The notes below the pieces were generated by a model. The model saw only the letters and a program-made list of their open reading frames with translations, was not told the DNA's origin and searched no databases. A DNA stretch of 64,000 nucleotides from Anthoceros angustus (taxonomy: Eukaryota; Streptophyta; Anthocerotopsida; Anthocerotales; Anthocerotaceae), in NCBI GenBank assembly GCA_010909165.1, contig VJWM01000016.1:434001-498000 (forward strand), in the 5' to 3' direction. Of this stretch, positions 13,143 through 23,680 are shown one piece after another (position 1 is the first letter of the stretch; every line of letters starts with the position of its first letter). The position numbers were made by a program, and so were the translations under genes.

Positions 13143-13535
13143 CTACTCCATCGTGTCCTCTATGGCCTTCATGCACAGGCGGAGGCTGTTCAGCGTGGCC
13201 TCCATTGCCTGAATGGCGATCCGCATCCCACGCAATGTTGCCCTCAGATCCCGTTCACCCACGGCACCGCTGGACATTACCCGCATCCGGGCATTGGGTG
13301 TTGCTGGCACTCGCCTTGGCCGCCGCGCTTCCTCCTCCGACAGCGTGGCCAACTCCGTGTAGTCTCGCTTCCTCCTTCTTGTGCTCGCCCTCCGCGGAGT
13401 AGGGGTCATTTGTTCATTTTGCTCTCCCTCTCCTTCCGACATTGCCTCCGCTCCGCGATTATTGGCTCCCCTTACTCCTCCTCCTCCTCCGGTGTGCCGT
13501 CGGATGCTGGCCTTGACTACCGTGAACTTGCGCAA
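13143..13535 (-). CDS. Small basic ORF, possibly a transposon-linked DNA-binding remnant
   Basis: A 130-codon frame from MRKFTVVKASIRRH to the stop. Upstream the frame stays open without a start to about 13615 and reads KAAEFRPGLVAGWEQEGLL, which suggests the annotated ATG is internal. The protein is rich in Arg, Glu and Thr (TPRRASTRRRKRDYTEL) and ends in a predicted helix (RDLRATLRGMRIAIQAMEATL). The texture recalls accessory proteins of plant DNA transposons, but I cannot assign a family. It is probably a fragment. Confidence 0.35.
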   Translation of the reverse strand: MRKFTVVKASIRRHTGGGGGVRGANNRGAEAMSEGEGEQNEQMTPTPRRASTRRRKRDYTELATLSEEEARRPRRVPATPNARMRVMSSGAVGERDLRATLRGMRIAIQAMEATLNSLRLCMKAIEDTME

Positions 13536-13854
13536 TAGCCCCTCTTGCTCCCACCCTGCTACCAGTCCAGGCCTAAACTCGGCCGCCTTGTCTTGCCGCG
13601 GGCATCTGCCGCTCGAATAAACTGCAACCCTAGGTCTGCAAAAACGAATCCTGGTTCGGCGTGCGCGGAAGGAACCACAGTGCCTAAAACGAAGCGAGGT
13701 TCACTTTGTGTGTAAGAGTGCTCGCGAAGTGGCCGCTTTGGTGCGGCCACTTTTGGCAACATTAATTCAGTCGGGTTACCTAAGCGGACATAAAGCAAGC
13801 CGATGAAAAACAAATTTCGCGCGTGAAAAGAGGTGCCCCGTCCCCTCTGGCCTC

Positions 13855-14143
13855 TTTGGTATGTCATACAATTGCCTCGTGGACATGTATGCAAAATGTG
13901 GTGAAGCGTAATGTGCACGAGGGGTTTTTGAAAGCTTGGCCATGAAGGATGTGGTGACATGGAATACACTGTTATCTGGGTATGCACAGCAAGGGCTTGA
14001 CTCGGAGGTGCTTGTTCTGTATGAACAAATGGAGGAAGAGGGCCAAGTTTTGGCTGACCATGTTACCTTTGCTTGCCTTCTGAAGGCCTGTGCGAGCAGT
14101 GGTGCCTTACAGAAGGGCAGGCAGCTGCATTCCCAGATTGTAC
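13855..14143 (+). pseudogene. Second PPR fragment, fused to BAHD DNA
   Basis: Encodes NCLVDMYAKCGEA, a stop, then ARGVFESLAMKDVVTWNTL, LYEQMEEEGQ and LKACASSGALQKGRQLHSQ. It is very similar to the fragment at 10.9-11.1 kb, so the two are duplicates. At about 14143 the PPR frame runs straight into a piece of BAHD acyltransferase DNA in a different frame, creating a 167-codon hybrid open frame (13936-14439) that has no functional meaning I can see. Confidence 0.8.
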
Positions 14144-14638
14144 CACGGCCGTGCCGAGTCGCTGAAGAAGGCGAACTTGTTGCACGACGGGGCCTTCTCC
14201 GACCAGGAACTGGCCGCAGACTACACCCCGCCGGGCCTGGAGCGCGTGGAATGGAAGCGAGACAAGGCGGCAGCCGTCATGGCCGCGGCTGCCATCGCGC
14301 CCTCCCTTCCGATGGACGTCAGGCTCGTGCACTACACGGAGGCTGCCATTCGAAAGCTCAAAGTTGCTGGTGCCACCGGTACCGGCGGGGAACATTTCTC
14401 CACCGTCACCTGCGTTTCCGCGCACTTGTGGCAGTGTGACACCAAAGCCAGGCTGCGCATCACCAGTGCGGGTAATGCTCATGGTGAGAGCAGCCCGCTT
14501 GGCCCCAATAATCTGACCGCATTGCTCATCGCAAACGCATCTGTCATGGCCGACCTTTGCTTGGACCCACCGTTTGTGCAGTATGCTTACTTATCAGCTC
14601 CAGCGGACGTACACACGGATCCGGAGCACATCTCGTAG
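14143..14638 (+). pseudogene. BAHD acyltransferase fragment with internal deletion
   Basis: Homologous to the second exon of the BAHD copy at 16.0-17.8 kb, from AESLKKANLLHDGAFSDQ to the C terminus. About 420 bp (corresponding to roughly 17155-17575) is deleted, so HGE is followed directly by the sequence around SSPLGPNNLTALLIANA. Differences from the other copy are mostly substitutions, so this duplication is old, unlike the rearrangements in the GT47 and formin loci. It lacks exon 1 and the HTVAD catalytic motif. Confidence 0.85.
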
Positions 14639-14837
14639 AGCAAAACAGAGCTATGTATGTACAGTGTTGTGAGGAAGGATGAGTGAAAACCGCTGTCATG
14701 CGTCCGGGTCCAGCAGCAAGTGGTGCCTTCTTAGCTTAGGCAGAGGCCACGATAAGAGGATAGCATTATCTTGATTGGGGAAGTGTGTGGCGGAGGCTCG
14801 CCTCCGTCAGCCAGATTGAGGATCAGCCAAATTTGGC

Positions 14838-15850
14838 AGCTTGGAAGATGCTCAGAGACTGTTTGAGGGACTTTTGTCGAAAGGATGTGGTGGCGTGAAT
14901 ACCATGATCGCTGGAGGGCACGGGGCAGGAAGCCCTCCGTCTGTACAGCGCCATGCAAGAAGAAGGAATTGCGGTATCCAATTCCGTGATATTGGTGTCC
15001 CTCCTGCAGGCATGTGCCAGTGTCGGCAACTCAGCTCTGGAGATGGGGAAGCTTCCTCATGCACAAATTAGAGAGCCAGCACATGAAGCGAATGTGTTCG
15101 TGGCCAGCAGTTTGGTAAACATGTATGCAAGATGTGGCAGCTTGGAAGATGCTCAGTCAGTGTTCAACGGACTCGGTGAAAAGGATGATGCGACATGGAC
15201 TGTCTCCCAGCATGGCCTGGGCCAGGAGGCTCTCTGTCTCTACAGGGCTATGCAAGAAGAAGGCAATGCCGTACCCAGTTCGAGGACGTTTGTGTGCCTC
15301 CTGCAGGCATGTGCAAGTGTGGGTACTCCCGCGTTGGAGAAGGGGAAGCAGCTTCATGCAGAAATCAGAGAGCGATCGGACATCAAGCTGATGTCTTTGA
15401 AGCCAGCAATTTGGTGAACATGTATACGAAGAATGGCAACTTGGATGATACTACGAACTTGTTAAAAACGATGTGGTCACATCCAAGGCGGTGCCTATGG
15501 ACTTGGGGGCGACCCATTGTCAGTCGCGGTAGCCATGGTCCAGTATAGTAGGTGTTAGCAGGGTATTCCCAGCAGGGCATGGGCGAGAAAGTCTCTACAA
15601 TGCTATGCAGGAAGAAGGCATAGCTGTGCCTGATTTCGTCACATGAGCAGCCTCCTGCAAGCGTGTGCCAATCTGGCAGCTGTGCATCTGGGAAGGCAGC
15701 GACATACACAGATTGATGAACAAGGCCTTCATGCTGATACGGGTGTTGCTGGCAGATTGATAAATATGTATGGACTGTGTGTTTGATGGATTGTAGGAAA
15801 AAGGTGGAGACAGTGAAGTGGTCTTTGGCTTGGTCCAGAGCATGAAAGAG
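14838..15850 (+). pseudogene. Third PPR (PLS-class) fragment, decayed
   Basis: Tandem PPR repeats are readable: LEDAQRLFEGL, ALRLYSAMQEEGIAV, SLLQACASVG, FVASSLVNMYARCGSLEDA, LCLYRAMQEEGNAV, CLLQACASVGTPALEKGKQL and, in another frame after about 15410, NLVNMYTKNGNLDDT and CNAMQEEGIAVPD-like stretches. Several frame shifts and stops interrupt it. The longest open part is 15 kb-centred (14953-15417). It sits immediately upstream of the BAHD copy and differs in sequence type from the two PPR relics at 10.9 and 13.9 kb. Confidence 0.75.
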
Positions 15851-16009
15851 GATGGCATACAGCCGGGACGAGAAGGATGACCAGAGTCATGGACGAGGAT
15901 GTCATGGTCACGGCCTGCTGCCCTCCCGGACCGATCTACAGTACTTTCTACAGAATGTTGGGAGAGGCTGCGTTTTTACAGGCACTCTCCAAAAATCCAT
16001 GCCAGCAGC

Positions 16010-17792
16010 ATGGCCACATCTGCTTCGAAATTTGGCACCCGGCCCGGCCCTGAGGTGGCTGTGCGCGATGTGGTCACCACCATGGTGGTTCCTGCGGCGG
16101 GAGGATATCCGGAGAAGGAGAAGGATGAGAGAAAGTGTGAGATGTCCAATCTGGATCTGATTCTGCGCAACGCGCACGTGCCCCTTCTCCTGCTCTTCGA
16201 AGCGGGCCCGAGCTCGCATGTAGAGTCAGGATTTGCAGGCCTGGTGGAGGAGCTGAAACGGTCGCTGGCTAAGGTGCTGGTGCACTTCTATCCCCTGGCG
16301 GGCACGGTGGTCCAGAGGCCCGGCCACCTGCCGCATCTGCTGTGCAACAATGCGGGTGCCGTCTTCAAATCTGCGCTCGTGGACGCTCCCATGAGCCTAG
16401 TCTACACTAGTGGAGCTGCGGGAGCAGGGGACTTCAAGTTCACACCAACGCCACAAATCTCAGGGGTAGGGCTGAGTGCCGAGATTGAGAAGCCCGCCCT
16501 TGTGGTTCAGGTAAGCCTTCATGTGCTGTGCTACCAGTGCCGAGCGGACTTGTGTCCAATGCTGAAGGATCTACAAGGGAACAGTCTTGAAGCTTCCATG
16601 GCTCCCAGGGCTCATGTGCTGTGCTGCTGCTGCTCTGCTCCAGGTGACCGGATTCGAGTGCGGCGGGGTAGCCCTGGCTGTGAACTGGCTGCACACTGTG
16701 GCGGACGGCTTTGCTATCTCGCAGTTCCTGAAAGCATGGTCGTACGCGTGCGATGGCGGCCTGGGCCTAGGGCTGGTGCAGCCGGAGCCTGACCACGGCC
16801 GAGCCGAGTCGCTGAAGAAGGCGAACTTATTGGACGGCGGAGCCTTCTCCGATTAGGACCTGGCCGCAGACTACACCCCGCCGGGCCTGGAGCGCGTGGA
16901 ATGGAAGCGAGACAAGGCGGCAGCCGGCATGGACTTAGCTGCCGTCGCGCCCGGCCTCCAGATGCCCGACGTCAGGCTCGTGCATTACACGGAGGATGCC
17001 ATCCGGAAGCTCAAAGCTGCTGCTGCGCATACCGCAACCACAAACACCGGTACCGGTGTGGAACGCTTCTCCACTGTCACCTGCGTTTCCGCGCACTTGT
17101 GGCGGTGTGTGACCAAAGCCAGGCTGCGCATCACCGGTGCGGGTGAAGCTCATGGCGAGGGAAAAGGAACATACAATTTCCGCACTCCTGCGGATGCCAA
17201 GGTGCAGAGGACTGGCCCGGATCCCGACTCCGCCACCCTGCTCCCGGCGTCCTATTTCGGGAACAGCCTCGTGTTGGTGAAAAGCAGGGGAGTGGAGCCT
17301 GAGGAACTGGTGAGGCAGCCGCTGGGGTTCGCAGCCTCGATCATCAGAGATACCGTGGCGGGCATCCATGTGCGGGAGTTCCAATATTTGGCTGTCCTCA
17401 GCGACAAATACGGTAACGTCGGCGTCGTGCCACGGGGTGTAGCCCACGACTTCACCACGTCTTCCTGGTACCGATTTCCCCTCTACGATCTGCGCTTCTG
17501 TTTCCGAGCCCAGCCTGTGCTAGCGGTTGGCCACTTCACGCCCATGCCCTTTCTGGATGGCCTCGCCATCTTGCTGCCCAGCCCACTTGGCCCCAATAAC
17601 CTAACCGCATTGCTCTTCGCAAACGCATCTGTCATGGCCGACCTTTGCTCGGACTCTCAGTTTCTGGAGTATGCCTACCCATCAGCTTCAGCGGACGTTT
17701 ACACGGGAGCACATCTTGTAGAGCAGGCCATCGACAGAGGGTGTGCACAGGCAAAGGGTGTTGCTGCAGGGTGGCCGTCAGTACGTACATAG
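16010..17792 (+). pseudogene. BAHD acyltransferase (HCT-like), interrupted by a stop codon
   Basis: Exon 1 is 16010-16510 (MATSASKFG start; EMSNLDLILRNAHVPLLLLF; KVLVHFYPLAGTV) and exon 2 is 16644-17792, joined in phase 0. The catalytic HXXXD motif is present as HTVADGF. The structural DFGWG motif is degenerate (YDLRFCFRAQP). A TAG at 16854-16856 stops the frame at about codon 238; the older copy at 14.2 kb has CAG here, so this is a nonsense mutation or sequence error. Beyond it the frame stays open to 17792. BAHD enzymes transfer acyl groups from CoA thioesters to alcohols or amines in the cytosol. With the stop and the altered DFGWG motif I expect no normal enzyme. Confidence 0.8.
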
Positions 17793-19760
17793 TCCTGAGA
17801 ATTTGGGGCGCATTCCTGTCACCTCTTCGGTCGGCTTGCACTGCATTCCATCCATGGTGGCGGCTCTTTCGCAACTATGTACCCGCAACTATGTACCCGA
17901 ACAAAGGGCCATGACATTCGGGTCACACTCTCATCCGGCCTACGGGCAGCTACGAAGCCCATTCCAAATTTCGCGTGCTGTGGTTTAAGTCTACCTGTAG
18001 GCACTAGCCGTTGTGGAACTCACGTAGTGCAAACCGGGCCTGATGAGATTAGCACGGCCATTGCCATTGGAGCAGCGGTAAGGTGACACCAACCAAGATG
18101 AAGGCGTGCACGGGATATTGCGTCGGTCAGGCGGGGCGCACCGGTCTACGCTTGTCTCCATTACTCCCAACTTCAACATCTAATGGCTTTCAACGTTACA
18201 AACCAATCCGGCTCAAGCGCGTCCACGTTCGAAATTCCGGGACGGTGAAATAAATAGCCGCAGAGGTCCCCCTCGACTCGCACACTAGCCAAAGATGCTG
18301 TCATCGGATTTGGCGCTAAACACGTAAGCGTGCCACATAGGCATTGAGTTACATAGTTACATCCAAACATCGCTCTTGCCGGACAAGCTAGGGCTGCCCG
18401 GCCCCAGGAAATGGCAGTATGCGATCGAGCAACAAGACCTCGTTGATGAAATTAGGAGTTCAGGACCTCGATAAAGGAGGTCGTCTGAACTCTTCGCCAA
18501 TGATAATCGTCACCACTAATACCTGCACATGGCACATGAGACACCCCACATCTAGCTTCATTTTCGGCCGTGCCCCCCACATGTAGCTTCGTTTTCCCGT
18601 GCCCGCCACCTAACAAATTTCCTCGAGACGGACGTCATGCTTCCCAGCCTTACATTCGCACACCGGCTATATCTGGCAGGCGAGCGAGGGCGTGGTATAG
18701 GAAGCACAGCCAATCCTGCAATATCAAACAACTACCAGACTATCAGATCTCTGTGAATTTGATACCTCTAACCAGATGCAATGAAGACCAACTAGAAACA
18801 CTTAGCGAGCCTTCTAAATCAACACGCATCACGGCAATAACAGTCAGAGATAGGGGACCTGGTCCTACCCGTTGTAGAGCTCCAAGACGTACAATAGCTT
18901 CAATCATCTCCAACTATCGTTTTGGTCGTGCACCAGCAAAAACCTGTTGCAATTGAGAAGCTGCCCTGCTTTGGGTGTTCAGTTCTTAACTTATAAGAGA
19001 CTGCACAACCCGTCTCAGCAAGCGCCTTGTAAGCTGCCCCCCAAAAAAATAGTTACTCACGAGCAGCCATGCTGGCCGGTCTGCCAGACACCAAAATCAC
19101 TGTATGTGAGCTAGACCGGACAGATAAGCCAGTGATGCAGCACATCTGTCCATTAAGATCCATCTCCCAGTCTAGACCGTTTCTCCCAAAGTGCAATAGC
19201 AGAAACCCATTAAGAGCACATGTTCCTTCAAGTCCGAAGAAAGAAACATAAGCTCTTTCCATCCCCTGAACCTAGGAAACCTATCAAATAGGTGGCATAC
19301 CTGCTTCTACGTATGGGGGTGGCTAATGTGCCCTGGAGTCGGGAAAGACTCTACCCAAAATTATTTACATTTAGACCACACTGTATAAACCAGATGAAAT
19401 GATACGACAAAGAATAGCCGACCGCTGAGTAGACTAGCATCCACTGGAGAACATCCTCGGCTTCGTAAAGCAACCTCTGCATGTTAATTCCACCTTCCTT
19501 CCAAGGCCACAAATGAGGAATTGCAGGGCAAGAATTCTGCTCAAAACCCGAGCTGCTCACAGATGCATCCTGAGAACCAAATGCCAGTGCTAGTCCCATA
19601 TTCTTCCATGTCCGATAATACTGGAAGTCGGGTGACTTGGACATTCAGCTACATCAGAAGCCATCACTAGAAGTCCAGCCTAAAGATGTTCACCCTCCCC
19701 AGCTTATCCCCACCTCCTTCCCCCCAGCCAATATACAAGCACGATGTATGCAACCATACA
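17793..19760. other. Intergenic, no gene recognised
   Basis: Between the BAHD relic and the formin 3' end. I see no conserved protein, RNA gene or long repeat. A tandem GCAACTATGTACCC word occurs twice at about 17872-17899. The open frames are short and unrelated to known families. Confidence 0.45.
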
Positions 19761-22700
19761 CTAGGCCACCTGTGTCCTTTTCAGAGGCGAGTTTCTGACG
19801 CGCTCGTTCTCAACAGCTGGATGAGACTGCTTCAACTTCTCTTTCTCTGCGTCTTTCTCTGCTTTCTTCTTATCCAACTCTGTTTGCTTGTGATTCTCCT
19901 CAAGTGCCCTCTTGAACATCACAGAGAAGTTGAACAAAATGGAAATCACTTGCTCAAATGGACAGCGTGCCGGGTCTTCACCAAAATACCTTGCCAGTGC
20001 ATCTGCATTCCTACCCACTTCTGCATAAAGCGAAGCAAGTGACCTCACTTCTGCCTCTGCTGTGTTCAGAAACTCCTTCAAAACCTTCCTGAACTCCACG
20101 GATACCGGCCCATCATTCTCCGAAGCTGTCAGCTCCTGCTCTACCTTCTCCAAACCTTTACTAACAGCTTGCATCTCCTCTGCCAAGGTCTTCAACTGGA
20201 CTTTTGTGGCACTCTCTAGGTGTGCTAGATCCTTGTGATACTCGAGTAGCTCTGGGATCTTCTCATCAAGTACCTTACACAGGTAGTGCATAAGAGTCAT
20301 TTTGCTGTTCTTGGAGGCACGAGTGTCTGTAAGCTTCAGCAAGCTATCCAGCTTAAACCCAACCGCTGAACCACGAGCAGTTCCCTGATTCAAGGCATTC
20401 CCCAAGGACAGTATAGTCGACATTACTCGCCGCAGCAGTTGGGATTCTCGGGCCTCTGTCGAAGCTTCATTTACAACCCCTAAACTTTCGCGCAACTCTT
20501 TGATCTGTGAGGAAAACTGGATCTTGAACAAAAACACATTCAACTTGGCCTCCATCCTAGGTACCTTCATCATCTCTAAGAAAAATAACTCGCACTTCCC
20601 TAAAGTCCCCTTTTCACCAGTGAAATTCTTTAGCGTCTCGATCTCTTCCTTGGTAGGGCAAAACTTGATGAGATTCTCCAGCTGATCCACATCTAACAAA
20701 TCTTCATCCAGCTTTAGAACAGCATTAATTATGTCAGGTAAGGGCATCTTGACTTTGGTCAACATGATCTCACAGTTGTTAGCTCTCCTCATGTCAATGA
20801 GATGCACCTTCTCTGCCTTGGTTCCACCAGAGGGTCGACGTGAATGTGTCTTTTCAGACACGGTAGCCACTGCATTTGAGAAAAGACTTTCCAGCTCTGA
20901 CATATCAATATCAGGACCCTTTGCTTGCTCCTCCTGCTTCTGATTCTCCGCCCACAAGCTACCCTGGACTGCTCTTGTGACTTTCACCCAATGCAGGGGC
21001 TTCAAGGAAGCCTTCTTGGGTGGAGGAGGGGGAGGAGCTGCAGCCTCACCAGCAGGTGCTCCTCTACCTCGTCCTCCTGGGAGGGTTGGTGGAGCAGGTG
21101 GCCCAGGTGGGGCACCCCTGCCTCTGCCTGGCATTGCCGGTGGTGGAGGAGGGCCACCAGGTCCCTTGCCTCCAGGAGGAGGTGGGGTGGAGGTGGACCA
21201 CCTCTACCACCGGGTGGGGAGGCGGCGGTGGTGGACCTGCACGCCCACCAGGAGGGGAGGTGGGGGTGGCGGATCACCACGACCTCCAGGTGGAGGTGGA
21301 GGTGGTGGTGGTGGCGCAGCACCTCTTCCACCTGGTGGTGGAGGGGAGGAGGAGGTGGCGCACCACGACCACCAGGAGGTGGAGGTGGTGGAGGTGGAGG
21401 GGAGCACCTCGACCGCCAGGAGGAGGTGGGGGTGGGGAGGAGGCGGAGCACCTCTGCCACCAGGAGGAGGTGGTGGTGGAGGTGGAGGGGTGGGGCAGCT
21501 GACCTCCAGGGGTGGTGGTGGCGGAGGTGGCGGGGTGGGGCAGCCTGACCTCCAGGGGTGGTGGTGGTGGAGGTGGCGGGGTGGGGCAGCTCGACCTCCA
21601 GGAGGTGGTGGTGGTGGTGGTGGAGGAGGAGGTGGTGCAGCTCGACCATTAGGCAATGGAGGCGGTGGCGGAGGGGAGGTGGACGAGCCCCACCACCAAA
21701 GGGAGGGGAGGAGGCGGTGGTGGAGGTGCACCTTGAGTACCAAATGGGGTGGAGGTGGAGGAGGAGGAGGAGCACCAGAACCATGAGGAGGTGGTGGTGG
21801 AGAAGGTGGAGGAAGGGGTGCAGCCCCAATTCGTGGGGGTGGGGGTGGTGGTGGCGGTGGTGGTGCAAAGGCTGGTGGAGGGGGTGGAGGAGAAGCAGAG
21901 AACACCGACTGCGGTGGTGCTGACCTGGGTGTCAATCTGCCGTTGGTCTCTGCAGGCAGAAGCTTCTCCAGGTCCTGAAAGTGACCTGCAGAAAAGTGTT
22001 GCAAAAACCTGAGAGCAGCATCTCCATGTCCGTCCACCCAATCTCCACTGCTAAAAAGCTCCTGTACTTTGGCAAACGCTTCCATCGGCAGTCCTCCCTT
22101 CTCTTCACCCCCAAGAGTAACAACAGGGACGACTGGGGGAGGGAAAGCGTCCATCTCCCCGAACAGCACCTCTGCCCTAAAATCCTTGGTGAAACGCTCC
22201 TTGGCATTCCACAAAACGTCGATGTCATCCCGATTCAGGATGAGAATATTGGAGCGTATAAAGGCCGTGTTGAACATAACTCTGAACATCATTTCCTCCC
22301 TATCTGTCTCAATATCTATGTGAATGCATTCCAGCACAACATCCCCTTGCACTGCACATTGCAAGTCAATCTTCACCACATCACAATCAATCTGATTGTA
22401 ATGCCTGGCAGGTTTCCCTCTCTTCAACGTGGAGAAGAGCAGCTGAGTGGAACGGCCACCTTTAACCCTAGCATCCCGGCCGTAGATACGCACCACCGGC
22501 CTGGAGCCCCCTTCATTATCAAAGCTAGGCACCACACGAAAAATGAGGCAATCAAGAGTGAGCGCACGGTCAGGAGGGGGCCACTCCGCCGAAATGCTCC
22601 TCCTAGCCACATACTGCAGATACCGCAGCTGCGATGGCACAGGGTTAAGAGGAGACAAGAGCTGCAGCAACCCCTTGGGAGCCTCCCTGTGCAGCATATC

Positions 22701-23167
22701 CAGCGTCTTCTGCTCCCCGGTATGCAGCTTCCGATAGATCAAGAAGGCTGCAAGGATGAAAGCAAGCACCGGCCACCCTCCCCTCTCGCAATGCATCAAC
22801 ACGATGTTCTGATGCCCCTCCAGCGACAACCAGCTGTCACTGGAGCGCAGAAAGTGGTGGATCATCTCCATGGACAAAATAGGGCATCCCTCGTACTGCC
22901 TGGGGTAGTCCATGACAGTCATCTCATACTGCGACAAGATCTCAGTCAGCTGGCTCTTCCTTTCCCTTCCCTAAAATTAAAAACAAGAAACGACGACTTC
23001 GGAAACTGATCGTGCAGCTCGTTGGCAATCTGGCGCATGTAAACCCTGTAGCTGTCGTCATCCAGCACATCGGTGGAGAAACACGAATCGAAGACATACA
23101 CCCGCTCCGTAATCTCCAGGAGCCCGTCCGGCGGCCTCCTGTAAAAGAACCTGCGGAAAAGCGACAT
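19761..23167 (-). CDS. Class II formin (PTEN-like, FH1, FH2), full-length copy with frame breaks
   Basis: Reading from MSLFRRFFYRRPPDGLLEI (23167) the order is PTEN-like phosphatase and C2 domain (to about 22000), a very proline-rich FH1 (about 21900-21000) and FH2 (about 21000-19800, with LKPLHWVKV and GNALNQGTARGSAVGFKLD). FH2 nucleates and caps actin filaments; FH1 recruits profilin-actin. The PTEN signature reads HCERGGWP, lacking the catalytic arginine, as in other plant class II formins, where the domain binds phosphoinositides rather than acting as an enzyme. The frame breaks near 22975 (a C run one base shorter than in the tandem copy) and again inside FH1. These look like sequencing indels more than decay because the rest is clean. 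The upstream DNA of this copy is not the native promoter but a rearranged FH1 piece. Confidence 0.85.
21000..21900. repeat. Low-complexity FH1-coding repeat
   Basis: GGTGGA/GGAGGT-type repeats on the plus strand encode proline runs on the minus strand. All six frames are open for long stretches, which creates several large spurious frames. Copy number and frame are unreliable here because such runs are error-prone. Confidence 0.85.
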
Positions 23168-23254
23168 TTCTCATGCACCGACGGCCGGCTGCGGCCTCCC
23201 GCCCCCGCAGCTGCCAGTCCCTCCCCTAACAAGCCTGGATCTACCTGGATCTAC

Positions 23255-23680
23255 TCCTGGGAGGTTGGTGGAGCAGGTGGCCCAGGTGGGGCACCCCTGC
23301 CTCTGCCTGGCATTGCCGGTGGTGGAGGAGGGGCCACCAGGTCCCTTGCCTCCAGGAGGAGGTGGGGTGGAGGTGGACCACCTCTACCACCGGGTGGGGA
23401 GGCGGAATCCGGCTTCAGCACGCGGTGGCGATGGCGGCAGGAGCATGCAGCGGGGAGACGGGCTTCTGCTTCTGCTTCTGCTTCAGCTTCCGCGTCTCGT
23501 CCCCTGCCGCGTCTCGTGACTCCTCTACTCGTGCGTCTGCATCTGCGCAGTGCCGGCACTCTCAGGCCCACAGTCCCACGCACTAAAGAAGGGGTCCACT
23601 GCCACTGTCTCAGCTCTCCCGGCCACCCTCCAGTGCTCCAGCCCAGGTTTATTTTACGGGAGTGGTGTGCCCAGGGGCCC
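23255..23680. repeat. Junction patch between the two formin copies
   Basis: Two displaced pieces make up this patch: 23255-23405 copies 21075-21225 (FH1 region), and 23397-23680 copies 26015-26295 (the formin 5' flank). The joins share TCCTGGGA (8 bp), GGGAGGCGG (9 bp) and GGCCC (5 bp) with both parents. The arrangement mirrors that of the GT47 patchwork. Confidence 0.8.

Noticed and set aside
21002-21868. Several large frames rich in Gly/Arg/Trp or His/Leu on both strands
   Set aside because: They are shadows of the proline-coding FH1 repeat, where no strand or frame has stops.
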